Positions 1-12,150 of a DNA stretch of 64,000 nucleotides are shown here, piece after piece (position 1 is the first letter of the stretch; each line of letters opens with the position of its first letter). This DNA comes from Sphaerolaimus hirsutus (Eukaryota; Nematoda; Chromadorea; Monhysterida; Sphaerolaimidae). The position numbers and the translations under genes are program-made. Below the pieces are notes generated by a model, which had not been told where the DNA came from, ran no database searches, and worked only from the letters and a program-made list of their open reading frames with translations. The DNA lies in NCBI GenBank assembly GCA_964036195.1, contig OZ038452.1, positions 20,471,785-20,535,784 of the forward strand. Reading direction: 5' to 3'.

Positions 1-1403
1 CCGCTCGTAGAATACACAATAAAATATACACATGAGCCGGGGCGCTGTGGTCACCAGTCTTATTGTCTTGAAGGTTGTGTAACGATTGTGTTTTGCCCTG
101 TGATCTGTGCTTTATTAGTTTTTGCTGATCAAATTTGCAAATATACAACTGGTTTTACCGCGCTGAGTGCACTTCGTGGCTATTAGTATTTTATTTCGAC
201 TGAACCGATGTTTTAATTTTTAATTCTATCGGCCGATGATTCCAATTACCTACCCCAATCGATTCGCCCACTCGTCGTACATTAGTCGGTGACAAGTTGA
301 TATTATTTGATTTCATTTCACCTCATGTCGAATTCAGGGCAATTTTCCATAGTGCCCACCCGACTGCTCACAATTGATTTTTCGCCTGGTCATAGAATAT
401 AAATAATTGTGCAGTTTTACACGATGTACGCGGGGGGGGGGGGCTATTTTACATTTTTCTGATTGTAGTCAGCTGCGTAGTGTTGGTCGCTGGAATGAAT
501 GCATGCAATTTTTAATATAAAATATGCGACAGTCATGCTCGCCTGCCCGTTTGCAATGTCCACATTTTTACGCTGTGCGTGCGTCATGGTGCCGCCTTGT
601 TTCTTTTGTAGGCGGGTGTGGGACTGGGTTGCCGTTATTTATCTTGTCGCAGTGGTAACTGGCCTTGAAAAGCGGCCACGTCGGGCTGCATTAGCGGCCG
701 ACCTGCTTGATCGTGTTGCGCCACCTGAAAATGCGCTCGGTGTTGCAGCTGCAGCAGTTGCACAAAGCCCAGCGCTTGGCGAGTCGAAATTGCGCTCCGC
801 TGATTTGTTACCTGCGGCGCGCCTGCCTGCACGCGCTGTAACTAAATACGGCCGTGATATGGATTGCCTCCATTTCGTTCATTAGTCGGGCGTCACATGC
901 GCAATGGACGGTGGTCTAATATTTGTGCGCGAGTCCTATCAGTTACACAATTCGTGTATTTATCCACGCGGCTGGGGGTATGTCTCTGCGGGCGGGCGCT
1001 CGCTGCACTGATGAGTAACCGTTTCGTGCGCGTAAACAATGGTCCTGGGGTCAGATTAAATTGGAAGGTAAGGCGCCCGCAAGGGAGTGCACGCTGTAAT
1101 TGCGGGCGTACAATTCCATGCGGTTTCCTACTCTCGCTTTGGACGCCTCAGGCGCGCCTTACGACTTCTCATTGGATTTGGGCCCAGGGAGCGCATGCGC
1201 GCGCGTGATCAGACTGAGTCATCTCGTCTCAGTTGCATGCATGATGCGGCGCTGCCGCCAGTGCCGCTGGTGCTTTGTAATTCAAATGATCACAGTTTCG
1301 AACACGTCACAGCTTCTGGTTTTGCGTTAATATTTGCGAAATTTTATACACCTGACATGTTTGTCTTAGGTTGTCCGATTTAATGTGGTTCTGGTTGTGG
1401 TTG
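1..1403. other. No firm gene; one possible exon
   Basis: No feature can be supported with confidence here. A GC-richer stretch around 612-843 follows a good acceptor (ttcttttgtag) and is open in the forward frame that ends in a stop at 883-885. It could be an exon of a gene that starts outside the window, but the alternative frames look equally plausible and I recognise no domain. The remainder shows no coding bias. A run of ten G lies at about 432-442. Confidence 0.25.
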
Positions 1404-1597
1404 GTGCCTGGTAAAGTGCGAGCCCTGTAAAGTGTAAAGTCAAGTGTCAAATGTCATGTAAAATGTAAATCAAAACAAAAAAAAATTTTATTACTGAAAC
1501 TTTTACACTTTGCATGACACTTGACAAATTTGTCTTGACTTGACAAATGACATTTTATATCAAACTTTGCACGTTCAGGGCTCGGGACTGCCCCCTG
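1404..1597 (+). mobile_element. Introner-family palindromic element, intergenic copy
   Basis: The element begins gtgcctggtaaagtgcgagc and ends ctcgggactgccccctg. Between these, the AAATGTCATG and TTGCATGACA blocks are arranged as inverted repeats. These are the same building blocks as the intron-forming copies at 23599, 40627, 51941 and 53835. Here no coding sequence can be seen on either side, so this copy is either intergenic or in an unseen intron. It ends in CTG, not CAG. Confidence 0.6.
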
Positions 1598-2343
1598 ATT
1601 CCAAGCAGTACATATCGAAACGGGTAGCGCAAAATTTCAGGCACAATTCATCCTGTGACCGAAAAAGTTATCCGCCTAGTAAAGTTTTATGCCTGATCAG
1701 GGGTCCCCAATGGGGGTGCGGAGGTTTCCCTTCCCACATCGCCCAGCTATATCTCCTTATCCCTTTTAGTTATCCCGAATGATTTTTGAGAAATTTTGCT
1801 CAAAATCGCTAATTTTCATGTCTTTGCTCATTTTCACATTCAAAATCACTAGTTCATTCCATTGTCTGATAGCTTATTTTGAATTATTTTTAGCAATTTT
1901 TCCCTTTTTCTGCCTTCTACACCTTGAAAAGGCCTTGGTAACTGTACATTTGACACATTCATCATATTTTAAACAAGCTCAAAAATAATTTCCCTTATTT
2001 CGAAGTCGCACTGTTAAGGCTGTTACCTAAATATTTGTAACTCTTTGCCATGTGTCGAGATCCAATTATTTGTGGAAATGAAAATCAGCGTAATTTGATA
2101 CATCTTATCATCGATGTTGATTACAATGTATTGCGGCCGTTCGTGCCAGTGCACTTAAATATAGATATGGATATTTACTATCATTCAAATATAAATACAT
2201 GTGGTAAACATTCGTGTATTATCTATCGTTGTTTTCGCTTTTTAAGATGGCTTTCTTTCTAGTCCGACGCATCTCAAAAATTCCATTTATTTAGCATTCC
2301 GATAGGGAAAGTCAATCTAAAGTTTTGTTGTGTCTGTCCATAC

Positions 2344-4298
2344 TAGGGTGTCAAAAAATAATTTTACGGAAAATGGAAAACGGAAAGGTAAAAATTTTGC
2401 ACTTGCCAGAACAGAGAATTACCGTATTACCTTGAATTAACCCCCCCCCCCCTCGAAATACCCCCCTAAAATTCGGCTGAGGAAATCATACCCCCCCCCC
2501 CTCGAAATACCCCCCCTAAAATTGAGTGTAAAGAGAACGTAAATGACAAATACCGCAGTTTGTCATATGTAAACACCTTCCCGGTCACGTCCGGCAGCCA
2601 TTTTTTGATTGTACTTATATCCTATCCCCAGTTCTAGAGCGCCCCCGAGGCTGAAACTTGGGGGAGATATTGTCGCAACCACCCTCTACTTTGCATGAGT
2701 TTGGGGGTCGCCCTAAGTGCAATTTTTTGGTGGCTTTTTTGGTGTCCCACAGCAGGTCCGGCACCCGCTGATTTCTGAGCTGTGGGAGGGGTATGAGTCT
2801 AAAATTTTGGGGATGTGTTACCAACACCACTCCCCTACTATACAATATTCAATAATGTGAGATTAATGTGAAAAATTTCTCAAAAATTCGCTTATTCTCT
2901 AAAAAACACCACTCCCCAATAGATGGATGACAAAAAAATCACTTTTTGGAACTTTTTTATTAGACACTTGAAGAGCTGGTTTACAATACTTTGAAGGGAA
3001 GGGTTTAATGTTTAAAGTTATGTAAAGAACCATACCTCAAAATGCCTGCATTGCAAAATTTACTTAGGGTGAATATTATGACATCATAATGACATCATCG
3101 CAGGAAGAAAAATTTACAGAATTTACACTTTGAAATTCCCCCCAAGTAAATTTTGCAATGCAGGTATTTTAGAGGTATGGTTCTTTACATAACTTTAAAC
3201 ATCAAACCATTCCCTTTAAAGTATTGTAAACCAGCTCTTCAAGTGTCTAATAAAAAAGTTCCAGAAAGTGAATTTTTTGTCATCCATCTATTGTGGTGGT
3301 GTGGTGTTTTTTAGAGAATAAGCAAATTTTTGATAAATTTTTCACATTAATTTCACATTTTTTGAATAGTGTATAGTAGGGGAGTGGTGTTGGTAACACA
3401 TCCCCAAAATTTTAGACTCATACCCCTCCCACAGCTCAGAAATCAGCGGGTGCCGGACCTGCTGTGGGACACACTAAAAAGGCACACAAAAATTGCACTT
3501 AGGGTGACCCACCCAGAGAGGGGTCGCCACGACCCCCCCAATTCATGCGAAGTAGAGGGGGGTTGCGCCAATATCTCCCCCAAGTTTCAGCCTCGGGGGC
3601 GCCATAGAACTGGGGATAGGATATAAGAAGTAAAAACAAAATGGCTGCCGGACGTGACCGGGAAGGTGTTTACAATGCAGAACACACGTTAAAAATGATG
3701 ATCGAGTGACGTGAGGAGTAGGGTTTATGTGTATATACAGTTATGTATGCCTATAAACACACATACATCTATGTAATTGTTTGATTTTTCTACATCTGAG
3801 TATGGGTAATCTCCAAAAATTTCTGGTGAAATAATAGGCCCACCCTCGAATAAACCCACCCTCGAATAAACCCCCCCTCGAATTATCCCCCCCTCAAATT
3901 TTGCTGGCAAAATAATAAACCCCCTGGGGGTATTTTGAGGTAATACGGTACATAGAATAGGTGAAAAAATAAAATATGGATTGCAGCAATATATGAAACA
4001 AAAATTGAGCCAGAATATGGAAAATGAGCTGGAAACACAGACATGGGAAGGTAAAAAATTTGCAACTGCTGGAAAATGGAAAACAAAAAGTTAAAAAATT
4101 TCAGCTGCCAGAAATAAAAAAATCAACAAAAAAATTCAGCTGCCGGGAAATAAATTTTTTTAATTTGCCTTCGAAAAATATCAACAAAAATCGGAAAAAT
4201 AAAAGTTGACAACCTGATCCATACTATTTATGTAATTGTTTTTTTGATTTCGGAAAAAGTAGGTAAACGGAAAACGGAAAATGGAGAGTTGACACCTA
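2344..4298. mobile_element. hAT-like non-autonomous element with nested fold-back
   Basis: The left end is TAGGGTGTCAAA and the right end is TTGACACCTA. The flanking 8 bp are gtccatac (2336-2343) and atccatac (4299-4306), a near-perfect 8 bp target duplication as made by hAT transposases. The body has short tandem units of the type cggaaaacgg near both ends. A large inverted repeat (2571-3673) and C-rich repeat patches are nested inside. No transposase is visible. The same terminal sequence bounds the element at 24169-26098. Confidence 0.7.
2571..3673. repeat. 1.1 kb fold-back inverted repeat
   Basis: The outer arms are caccttcccggtcacgtccg (about 2574) and its reverse complement (about 3645-3668). 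The arms stay complementary for roughly 500 bp towards a centre near 3120. This symmetry produces two near-identical ORFs of opposite strand (2615-2845 and 3369-3626), which are therefore not genes. The element is nested in the hAT-like element 2344-4298. Confidence 0.8.
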
Positions 4299-6823
4299 AT
4301 CCATACTAATTGTTTTATCATCACTGAACTTTATTGCCGCTGGTCAACACTTTCGCAGTGGCCGGGCGTGAACGCGGCGATGTTTTGACGCCCGCCCGCG
4401 TGGCCGCAGTCCGCCCGCCGGGTTGTTGCACTCGCGCCACCCTCTGCCCGCGCGTATCCTTATGATGATTGTGTGATTGTGTGTACTCAACATTTCCATC
4501 TCGAGTGTTGTGATCAACTTTGTGCCCCAACACTGCCAAACTGGATGCATTTCGGCCGGATACGAGCAGCTTCTCGGCAAACAAGCCCTCCTTTCTGCGT
4601 TCGCGCTGCGCTGCACACATCCGCCGACGTGGCCGCACTGCGATGCGATTGCGCCAACCGAACGTTTCATCCAATTTGTTGTCCATTCCAATTTTCAGCC
4701 ATTACATCTCGTTTTCAATGCTCTTATTGGGCATTGTAAATTTCTTGGGCTGTTTACGGTGTCTTTCATCTTTGCCGCCCGCCGTACTGACCGGAAGCTA
4801 ACGAATAGTTAGCTAATATTTTATTCACTCGACTGCACCTTGCGGTCGCCAGTGCCAGGCCCGGCGGTTTCCATCTCTCGCATTTTTCCACTTTTATTTG
4901 CATTTTTGCCCGATTTAGCCGCCGATTTTCGCCGCACAGTTCGCCCATGTTTGGACACACGTTTTATGGCGCCGCCGGATAAAAGATAGATTGATAGACT
5001 GATGTGGGAAAACGATGGCTGTTGCAGGATCGCAACCGCATTAAACGCGCATCGGCGGGGAAGCGATTTGACGCGCAACGGCCCTGCACACTAGTTTTCT
5101 ATCGAAAGTTAAAAAATTTAGAATACTCATAAATCAGTTTTTGAGGCTACCGGGCTGAGGTGCCCGTCAACTACGGAGATAAAAAATAACTCATTCCGGT
5201 GAACGCAAATGCGTTCAAACCTGACTTCAATGTGTTTTCAATTTTTTTGTTTTGTGGTAAAAAACAGTGGTGTGGTGTGGTGTTATGTCTATTTTGCAAC
5301 TATATTTACCTATTTTCTTTTTTTCAAATGCCACCTTACCCGCCCAGCGCGGGCAGCGTGTACGATATTTTGCTTAACATACTACAGAAAATTGTTGGAC
5401 GGTTATCTATGGCCAGGCCGCTACAGTGTGTGTGTAAAATAGTATAATTTTGCCATTTCGTCCGCATGTATTGCTGTCGTTTTCTGGGCGGCATGGCAGC
5501 CGACTGAACGATCGCTCTATTTATACAGACTTGTTTTAGGCTTAGCCGGTCTTGTCTTGCTTTTAGCCAGACGCTGTCATGCGTGAATCATACCTTCGGC
5601 AACCAAATGCATGGCCCCGGCGGCTGCGTTCAATCGCAGGACAAGCTAATTTTGCAGAAATGTTTTTCGTTCATTTTCATCTTTCTGTAAAATTGCAGTC
5701 CCAATTGCTACGGATGCGACCGTTTTTCATTGCCGCGCGATAAAACCCAGTCATTATTTCCTGGGTGCGTCACAGCGGGCGCTTTTTACTGATAAGCCAT
5801 GTAGATTGATGCTTGAGTGCCCCCCGTTTGTGTGCTTTTTACATGAATCACTCAATCATGTGAAAGTGTTTTGTCATCCTGTTTATGAAGAAATGCGTGT
5901 TTGATATTCCGATGGCATGCAATGCATCATCGATGTGCCCGTTGTGAACGAAACAGCGTGTCGCTGGCAGCATAGTGCAGTCGTGCAGGAAAGTGTTTCA
6001 AAGGTCGCATACATGGCCTACATTTTTTTGCTGCAATTTTTCAAGTTATACTTGGCAGACACGATACTCTACAAACAGATAGGAGTTATGTCTTCGGCTG
6101 GCAGACGGCCAGCCGAGAACTTATGGAAGGCGTGATGAAAACGACGTGATGGCGAGAGATGATGATGGGGACGAATGTGATGACGTCATGATGGAGTGTT
6201 TCCCCCGGAAAAATGTACGGTGTAATGTCATCCGAGTATATGATTGTCAGTGAGAAATTTGTCAAGTGTGGACCTTTTTTAACTTTTCGCGTCACTCAAA
6301 TTTTCCGTCAGCTTGATTGTGGAATGTGGCGTTTCAAGTGCGTTCATTTTTCCCCCAGTTCCCCGTTTCCTACCATTTTTATTCATTTCGGAATTTCGTT
6401 GGCTCGTTATGCGGGGCACCCCTGCAAATGGGCACAGGTGCGCGCCGGTTTCGAGTGCGAACAACGGACGCTTAAAACGACCCGTGTTCGTTATTTTACA
6501 GTTTGCAATAAGCGCTCCCAACCCGCGGTAATGTGCCGCCGCCGTCGCGCATTCCGGCATACGATTTGGCCCGCGCGATTCGCTGGAATGCGGCTGGCGC
6601 CGACACGTGCCGTTTTCGCGGTGGTGGAATAGCGCCATTAAATTACCATGGCGTTGGCGTCTTTTAATGGTCGCTTTCTGGCGTGGCGCAAGTTAACATT
6701 CAGCGTCAGTTCAGGCGTACTCCACTACGCCATATATCTTTCACTCCCGCACTGGCGCTTGGCGCCATAAATATCTCCATCGGTGCCTCATGCCATTTCT
6801 CCGGTGCGTTTCCACCACTACGC
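4299..6823. other. GC-richer non-repetitive stretch, no gene resolved
   Basis: This is less AT-rich than the repeat regions, with many CpG. Several overlapping ORFs on both strands compete (4321-4812, 6213-6638), and none has a recognisable domain or a convincing splice context. The region lies directly upstream of the PDZ gene and may hold its promoter, 5' UTR or first exons. At 5090-5215 there is a copy of a small inverted-repeat element (cacactagttttc family) also seen at 30471 and 48427. Confidence 0.3.
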
Positions 6824-7069
6824 TGCAGCTGCCCGATTATCACCACACCCGCGCTTCAAAAACACTGCTAATCGTGCCGCCCGCTGCTCGAGCTGCCGCC
6901 GCCGCTCCCCTCATTTCCGCACTGCCGCAGAAGTTACCAGCGGTGACTTCAAAGCCAGTGTTCACGACTTCCAAGACCATTGAAACGACCGCTTCCCCGC
7001 CAATGCGCGCCGAGGATGTCCCAATGTCGCGTGTTTGCCGGGCGGCAGCGAAAGTTATTGAAAAACTGG
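6824..7069 (+). other. Possible upstream exon of the PDZ gene
   Basis: An open frame starts after ctacgctgcag and stops being usable at a gtaaag donor after ...VIEKL. It is rich in Ala, Pro, Ser and Thr, like the linker exons of the PDZ gene that starts at 7365. Its end phase (0) does not match the next exon, which needs one incoming base. Either another exon lies between or this is not coding. Confidence 0.3.
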
Positions 7070-7364
7070 TAAAGTGCACAACATTGGGCGCATGTGCTCC
7101 GCCCCGGCTGCAGTAGCCCCCCGAGCACGAATCTATTCTTCGCGTATTAAATATCACGCCACGTGAAATATATTCACGCGCAAATCCGTGAAGTGCGCAG
7201 TAAGAAAATCCTTCGACGTTCGTTCAATGCATTTTTAGCGTTGTTGTGACCGCGCCGCAGTGAGCACTGTGAACAATATTTCTACTGCCGGCAACCGACC
7301 GTGAATTTTCCCCACATTTTCGCCTCTTTTCTCTTCCAATAATACCTTCATTCTCCGCTCGCAG

Positions 7365-10300
7365 ACTCGCCGCCTACTAAAGATCGCCCGGAGGCCGCGA
7401 CGGAGGGCGCGCTCTCTAGCACGCCGAATTCCAACTCGAAGCCCACGTCCGACGGATGCGACACTATGCGCGGCGGCAGCGGCGGCCACCTGCGTCTGGA
7501 CGATGCGCAGCAGCAGCACCAGATGCCGCACCAGCAGCCGTCGAACCCGTCGCCCACCAGCAGCGACGACTCGGGCTTCCTGAGCACGCAGGACGCGGCC
7601 GGCCGCGCCGTGCTGCTGCCGCCCGTCGCGTCCGACGGCGCTATTGGGAGGAATGCCTTTGCTGAGCGGCTCAGGAAGTTTCAGAGCGGCGCGGCTGGTG
7701 TAGAGCAGCAGCCAGTGCTCAAGCCGAATGCCTCGGGTTGGTGGGTTGTGGTGTGTTTGGCGTTCTAGAAATTTCGGAGATGTTTATATATTTTTAAATA
7801 TAAGAAAATATAAAAAAATCTTATCCATATTTATTTATATTTTCTCCAGATTTTTCAAGGAGAGCATGTAAAAAATTCATTTTATTATCGTATATTTATT
7901 TATATTTTCTTCCAGAGACATTTTTCAGAGACATTTAATAATTTTTTTTATTTTTGAGATATTTTCTGAGATTGTATTTAATTATATTTGTTCGCTAATT
8001 CACCACCTCCCACCCTCAGCTACCGGCCTGCTCAAACGTGACCCGTCCTTCCCCGCGGCCGGATCATGGCAGCCGCACCAGCAGGAATCCAGCCCGCCGC
8101 AGCAGCCCCCGGCCGGCCGCATGCACAACGGCGCCAAGGCTCCCGTTAGCACGACCACGAGCACGCACGCGGCAGAGTCGAGCTTGTTGTCGCCGCGCCG
8201 CGTCGACGCTTACTCCACCGGCAGCAGCTCGCGCAGCACGTCGCCCTCGCTCGTGATGTGTAGGAATGCCCCGGTTGGTGGACTTGTGCTGGGTGGGGAT
8301 GTGTGGATTTGCCGGTTAAACGGATACTGCGTCGGTTATGACGAATAGCATTGGAAAAATCTCGGGAGATTTTTATTTTTAGATACAAGAAATTTCTATA
8401 AAAATCTTTTTTATATTTTCTCCAGTTATTTTCCAGAAAGATTTAATTATATTTTGCTTATGAGAAGAAAATCTAAAAAATCTCACGAATATTTCCTCTG
8501 CATTTTCTCAGAGTGATTTTATGATACTTTTTTTTTCTTTTTAGAGATTTTCTGAATGTTTTTCCCTCAAAATCACCCATTTTTTCAATGCTAAAGACGA
8601 TTGAGCAACAAGGTTGTGGCTTTGCCGGCCCCGAGCGAACAAAATGGTAGTGATGACAGTTCAAATCTAGTCTGTTCAAATCTAGTCTGTTCAAATCTAA
8701 CCCGCAATAGACAATAAATAAAACCGCACCACCTCTTCCAGTCAACAAAAGCGACCAGTACATCGGGCGTGGGCTCGTCCACGGACCGGTCGCGCACGAG
8801 TTCCGCCTGCGACGATTTGCACCCGGTGATGGAAGCGCCCGCGCCCCCGGTGGACTTGAGCAGCCTGCCGCCGCCCTCGTTGGATTTCGACCGCTTTGGA
8901 ACGGTGGAGACTATTGGTAGGTTTAGGGATGGCGTTTTTCAATGGTTTTAAAAACTAGGTTTTTTATTTTAAAAAACAAATGCAGTGACACAGGTGTGTC
9001 AACTCCGATTTCGGCTTCACGTATCGCAGAGCGATCTTCCAATGCACTCGCCGTAATATTTTTTTTTCAACATTGCCGCGTGTGCATTTGGAGTTCGCTG
9101 TGCGACAGGTGATGCCGAAATATGAGTTGACACAGACCAGTTGACACACATGTGTCAACTACATAGTTGAAACCGTTTTTAGAAAACTTTTAGATTTTAG
9201 ACATTTATGTACTCTGCATTCACTACATATTTACACGTCCGTCTGCAGGCCGCACGCACGCGTCTGACGACTCCGACGACAACATGGCCGCGTGCAGCAG
9301 CTCCGGCGGCCGGCCGGCGCCCTTGCGGTTGCGCGACCCGCCCACGCGCTCGCAGCGCCAACGCACGCCGCCCAGCCCGCGCAGGGTCTCGCCGGTCAAG
9401 CACGATTTGAGGTCGTTGTCGCCGCCCAAGTTGGACATGATGGCTGATTTTGATTGCGCTAAGTGAGTTATAGTGCCTAAAATGTTTTGAAAACTTATAG
9501 ACCAGCTTTGAATGCGTTTGGGTTTACCACAGTGAGTAATTTTTAATACCCAAACTAGTTGATGCCGTTAATGGCCACCTCATTGTGGTAAACTCCAAAA
9601 TGCATTGATTTGTGAGTTTTCAAAATTTCGGTTAGAAACTAGTGTACCGTATTACCTCGAATTATCCCCCCCTTGAATTAACCCCCCCCCCCTCGAATTA
9701 ACCCCCCCTCAAAATGGGCTGGGGAAATAATAACCCCCCTCGAAATACCCCCCCTCCGGATTGATGTACATCATGTATGCAATGTACATGATGTATTTAA
9801 TACTACTTATTTGCATCGCAGCTACACTTATACGCTCATTTGTGTACAGACGTACATCGATAGCCCCAATATAACCTATTTTCTCACATTTATTACCGTT
9901 TTTGTGTAGGAAAAAGCGTGATCTTTAGTATGAATTTCACGAAATTTTCTGGCGAAAAAAAAAAACCTCGAATAAACCCCCCCCCTCGAATTAACCCCCC
10001 CCCCCTCGCATTAACCCCCCCCTCAAATTTTGCTGGCGAAATAATAAACCCCCATGGGGGTATTTCGAGGTAATACGGTATGTAGTGTAAGCCACCCTGA
10101 GGAAAAAGAATTAAGAAAAGTGGGGAAAAAGAATTATGGCTGCTTCCCATCAAAATTCAACCTTCCATGCTCCAGGCCATCACGCACGACCCGCGACGAA
10201 TCCACGGACACAGTTCGGCGCTGCAACGACTCACCGCCATCACCATCAACAGCGCCTGTTACCTGCAGTCCGGCAGTTAACAGCGCGCAATCTCCCGATC

Positions 10301-12150
10301 CCGCCGCGGCGGCGCCATCGAAAACTGCAGTGCGGCAGTCCGTTTCCGCCGGCTGTTTAGAGGGTCGGGCGATAGCGACCAATCATTCTGTTGCGGATCA
10401 GATGTCCGACCTGCATGTCCATACTGAAGAAGTGCCTGATAGTGTGGTTGGTTTTTTGTTGATTAGCGTTTACTGTGTAGAACGCATACTTTGCGTAGAA
10501 TCCTACCATAACTTTATGAATCAAATTCGGATAAATTTCGTAATTGAGTATTCAACTATTCAATTGTCAAAACAAAATATTATGATGGAGAACTGTATAA
10601 TTTTTGGTTCGTTATTCAGATCGGTAGGTTTCCATACTAAGTGTGATTGATGTCCGCCGAGTAGGCTATATTACATATTTATTAATAACAATAGGAATGC
10701 TGATCTAAACGGTTTGCACGTTCACGCAGATGCGATCGTGTCGGACGCTTTTGGGTGCTGCAACGGCGCAATTATTTTCCGTATCATTCACCGTGAATGA
10801 TTTCAATCCATTAGGTATCATTTTATCCGGACGCGACAGCTGCATCGTGGTACGTCCTACACTGAAACTTCTCACCATTGGCAACCATCCAACAAATAAT
10901 AACAACCACTTCAGATCGCTAAAATCACGCCTGGCTCCGTGGCCTCGTCCACCGCCCGGGTGCAGTGCGGCGACCGAGTTCTGGCCATCGGCGCGCAGGT
11001 GTGCAACAGCGGCATGCCGCCGGCGGCGGCGCGCGCCGCGCTCAAAGCGGCCACTGCCAGAGGCGCCGTGCAGTTGGTGCTGGCCCGACATGGCGGCGAT
11101 GGCCCTCCACCCATGGCTCTTAGTGCTGCTATGGCCAAACAGTCGGTCGCCAGGCGAGCCAGCGAGATGAGTCTTACGAGCGGTTGGTTGCTTTGTAGGT
11201 GGCTTCATGTTGTGGTGCCACGGCGGGTCCTTGTAAAATGTAAAATGTCATGCAAAGTGTCAAAAGTCATGTAAAATGTCCTGAAATGTCAAACAACCGT
11301 TTGAAAATAAAATAAAATTTTACATTTTACAGGGTTTCGTAGTGGCCCCCGGTTCAGCCATTTATATTCCAGCGACGAACTGATACGACGACGTAACATT
11401 ATACCACTTTCAACCTCGCAGAGTCTAGCGGCGTGACCGGTTCCCTGTGCGCCTACGAGCACAGCAGCGAGCCGCGCACGGTCATGTTGGACAAGACCGA
11501 CGCCGGTCTGGGCTTCTCGCTCGAGGGCGGCCGCACCGACGACGCCGGCAACAACGCGCCCATCGTTATCAAGCGCATTTTCCCCGGTTCGTGGAATTTT
11601 TAGTGACTTGTGTCTGCTAGGAACGTTAATTACCCTGGTAATTGATAATTGTCGCTCAGTGACGTGTTCAATTCAAAATTCTTTTTTCGTTCTGTTTAAC
11701 TGTATACAGAAGAAATGTTACCTAATTTACAGTGTGGTTCAGTTCTCCCGTATTTTTCGATACCTATTTATACGTTCATTAGGTGCAGTGTTGGATTTGA
11801 GGAGTGGTACATCAAGTGGCAATTGTTTCCATTCATGAATTTATCTGCCACTATAACTTTACTTGTCACTTGACTTAATAACTTTACGTATTACTTGCCA
11901 CTTTGTTTCACTTTGCCACTTGCGGAATTGGCACTAATCACTATTGCGCGAAAATCGACGTGGTTTACAAATTTCGCACCCATCCGCAGAGGGCCCGGCG
12001 GACAAGAGCGGAGCGTTGAGCGTGGGCGACCGCCTGGTGCGCGTCAACGGCGTGGACACGTCGGCCATGAGCCGCATGGGCGCCTGGTCGCTGCTGCGCG
12101 GCCTGCCCACCGGCCGGGTGGCCGTCACCGTGCTGCCGGTGCTCAAGTGA
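7365..12150 (+). CDS. Two-PDZ scaffold protein, pro-interleukin-16-like (3' part of gene)
   Basis: Nine exons join in phase: 7365-7736, 8020-8252, 8742-8916, 9249-9462, 10176-10446, 10730-10849, 10915-11182, 11422-11586 and 11990-12150 (stop TGA). The first exon needs one incoming base, so the gene starts upstream. Exons 1-5 encode a low-complexity linker rich in Ser, Pro and Gln. Exons 6-7 form a PDZ domain whose binding loop reads PLGI, followed by IAKITPGS and CGDRVLAIGA. Exons 8-9 form a C-terminal PDZ with the canonical GLGFSLEGG loop, IKRIFPEGPA, and VGDRLVRVNG. This matches the arrangement of the last PDZ of pro-IL-16 (GLGFSLEGG, then the GDEILQLGG-like strand), and the protein ends just after the domain. 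PDZ domains bind C-terminal peptides of partner proteins at membranes or the cytoskeleton. Three donors are GTTGGT, a non-consensus form. The assignment to IL-16 or PDZD2 relatives is by motif only. Confidence 0.85.
8970..9165. repeat. MITE-like inverted repeat in PDZ-gene intron 3
   Basis: The termini read cacaggtgtgtcaactccga and, inverted, ttgacacacatgtgtcaact. The internal core catttggagttcgctgtgcg mirrors gcagagcgatcttccaatgc. A second copy lies at about 39640-39812 in an intron of the four-TM gene. Confidence 0.6.
9648..10085. repeat. C-rich CCGTATTACCTCGAA repeat pair in PDZ-gene intron 4
   Basis: The left edge is accgtattacctcgaatta and the right edge is ttcgaggtaatacggta, which is its inverse. 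Between them are runs of CCCCCCCC separated by TCGAATTAA units. Many copies and fragments of this family are scattered through the window, for example at 2424, 3830, 15110, 17235, 19500, 22795, 23970, 26220, 38770, 45000, 49010, 55770, 56330 and 58815. Confidence 0.6.
10484..10668. repeat. MITE family with tccgccgagta termini
   Basis: The sequence runs from gcatactttgcgtagaatcc to tgatgtccgccgagta and has internal ttcattattcaga-like blocks. Related copies lie at about 47803-47930, 52262-52465, 53470-53600 and 59715-59895, in both orientations. It sits in PDZ-gene intron 5. Confidence 0.6.
11222..11345 (+). mobile_element. Degenerate introner-family element inside a PDZ-gene intron
   Basis: The sequence ccttgtaaaatgtaaaatgt begins this copy and attttacagggtttcgtagt ends it, with the diagnostic ATGCAAAGTGTCAAAAGTCA block. 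It lies within the intron 11183-11421 and does not define both splice sites itself. It is probably a decayed introner or a later insertion. Confidence 0.55.

Noticed and set aside
2615-3626. Two ORFs with almost the same protein on opposite strands
   Set aside because: They are the two arms of a 1.1 kb inverted repeat and have no domain or splice context.
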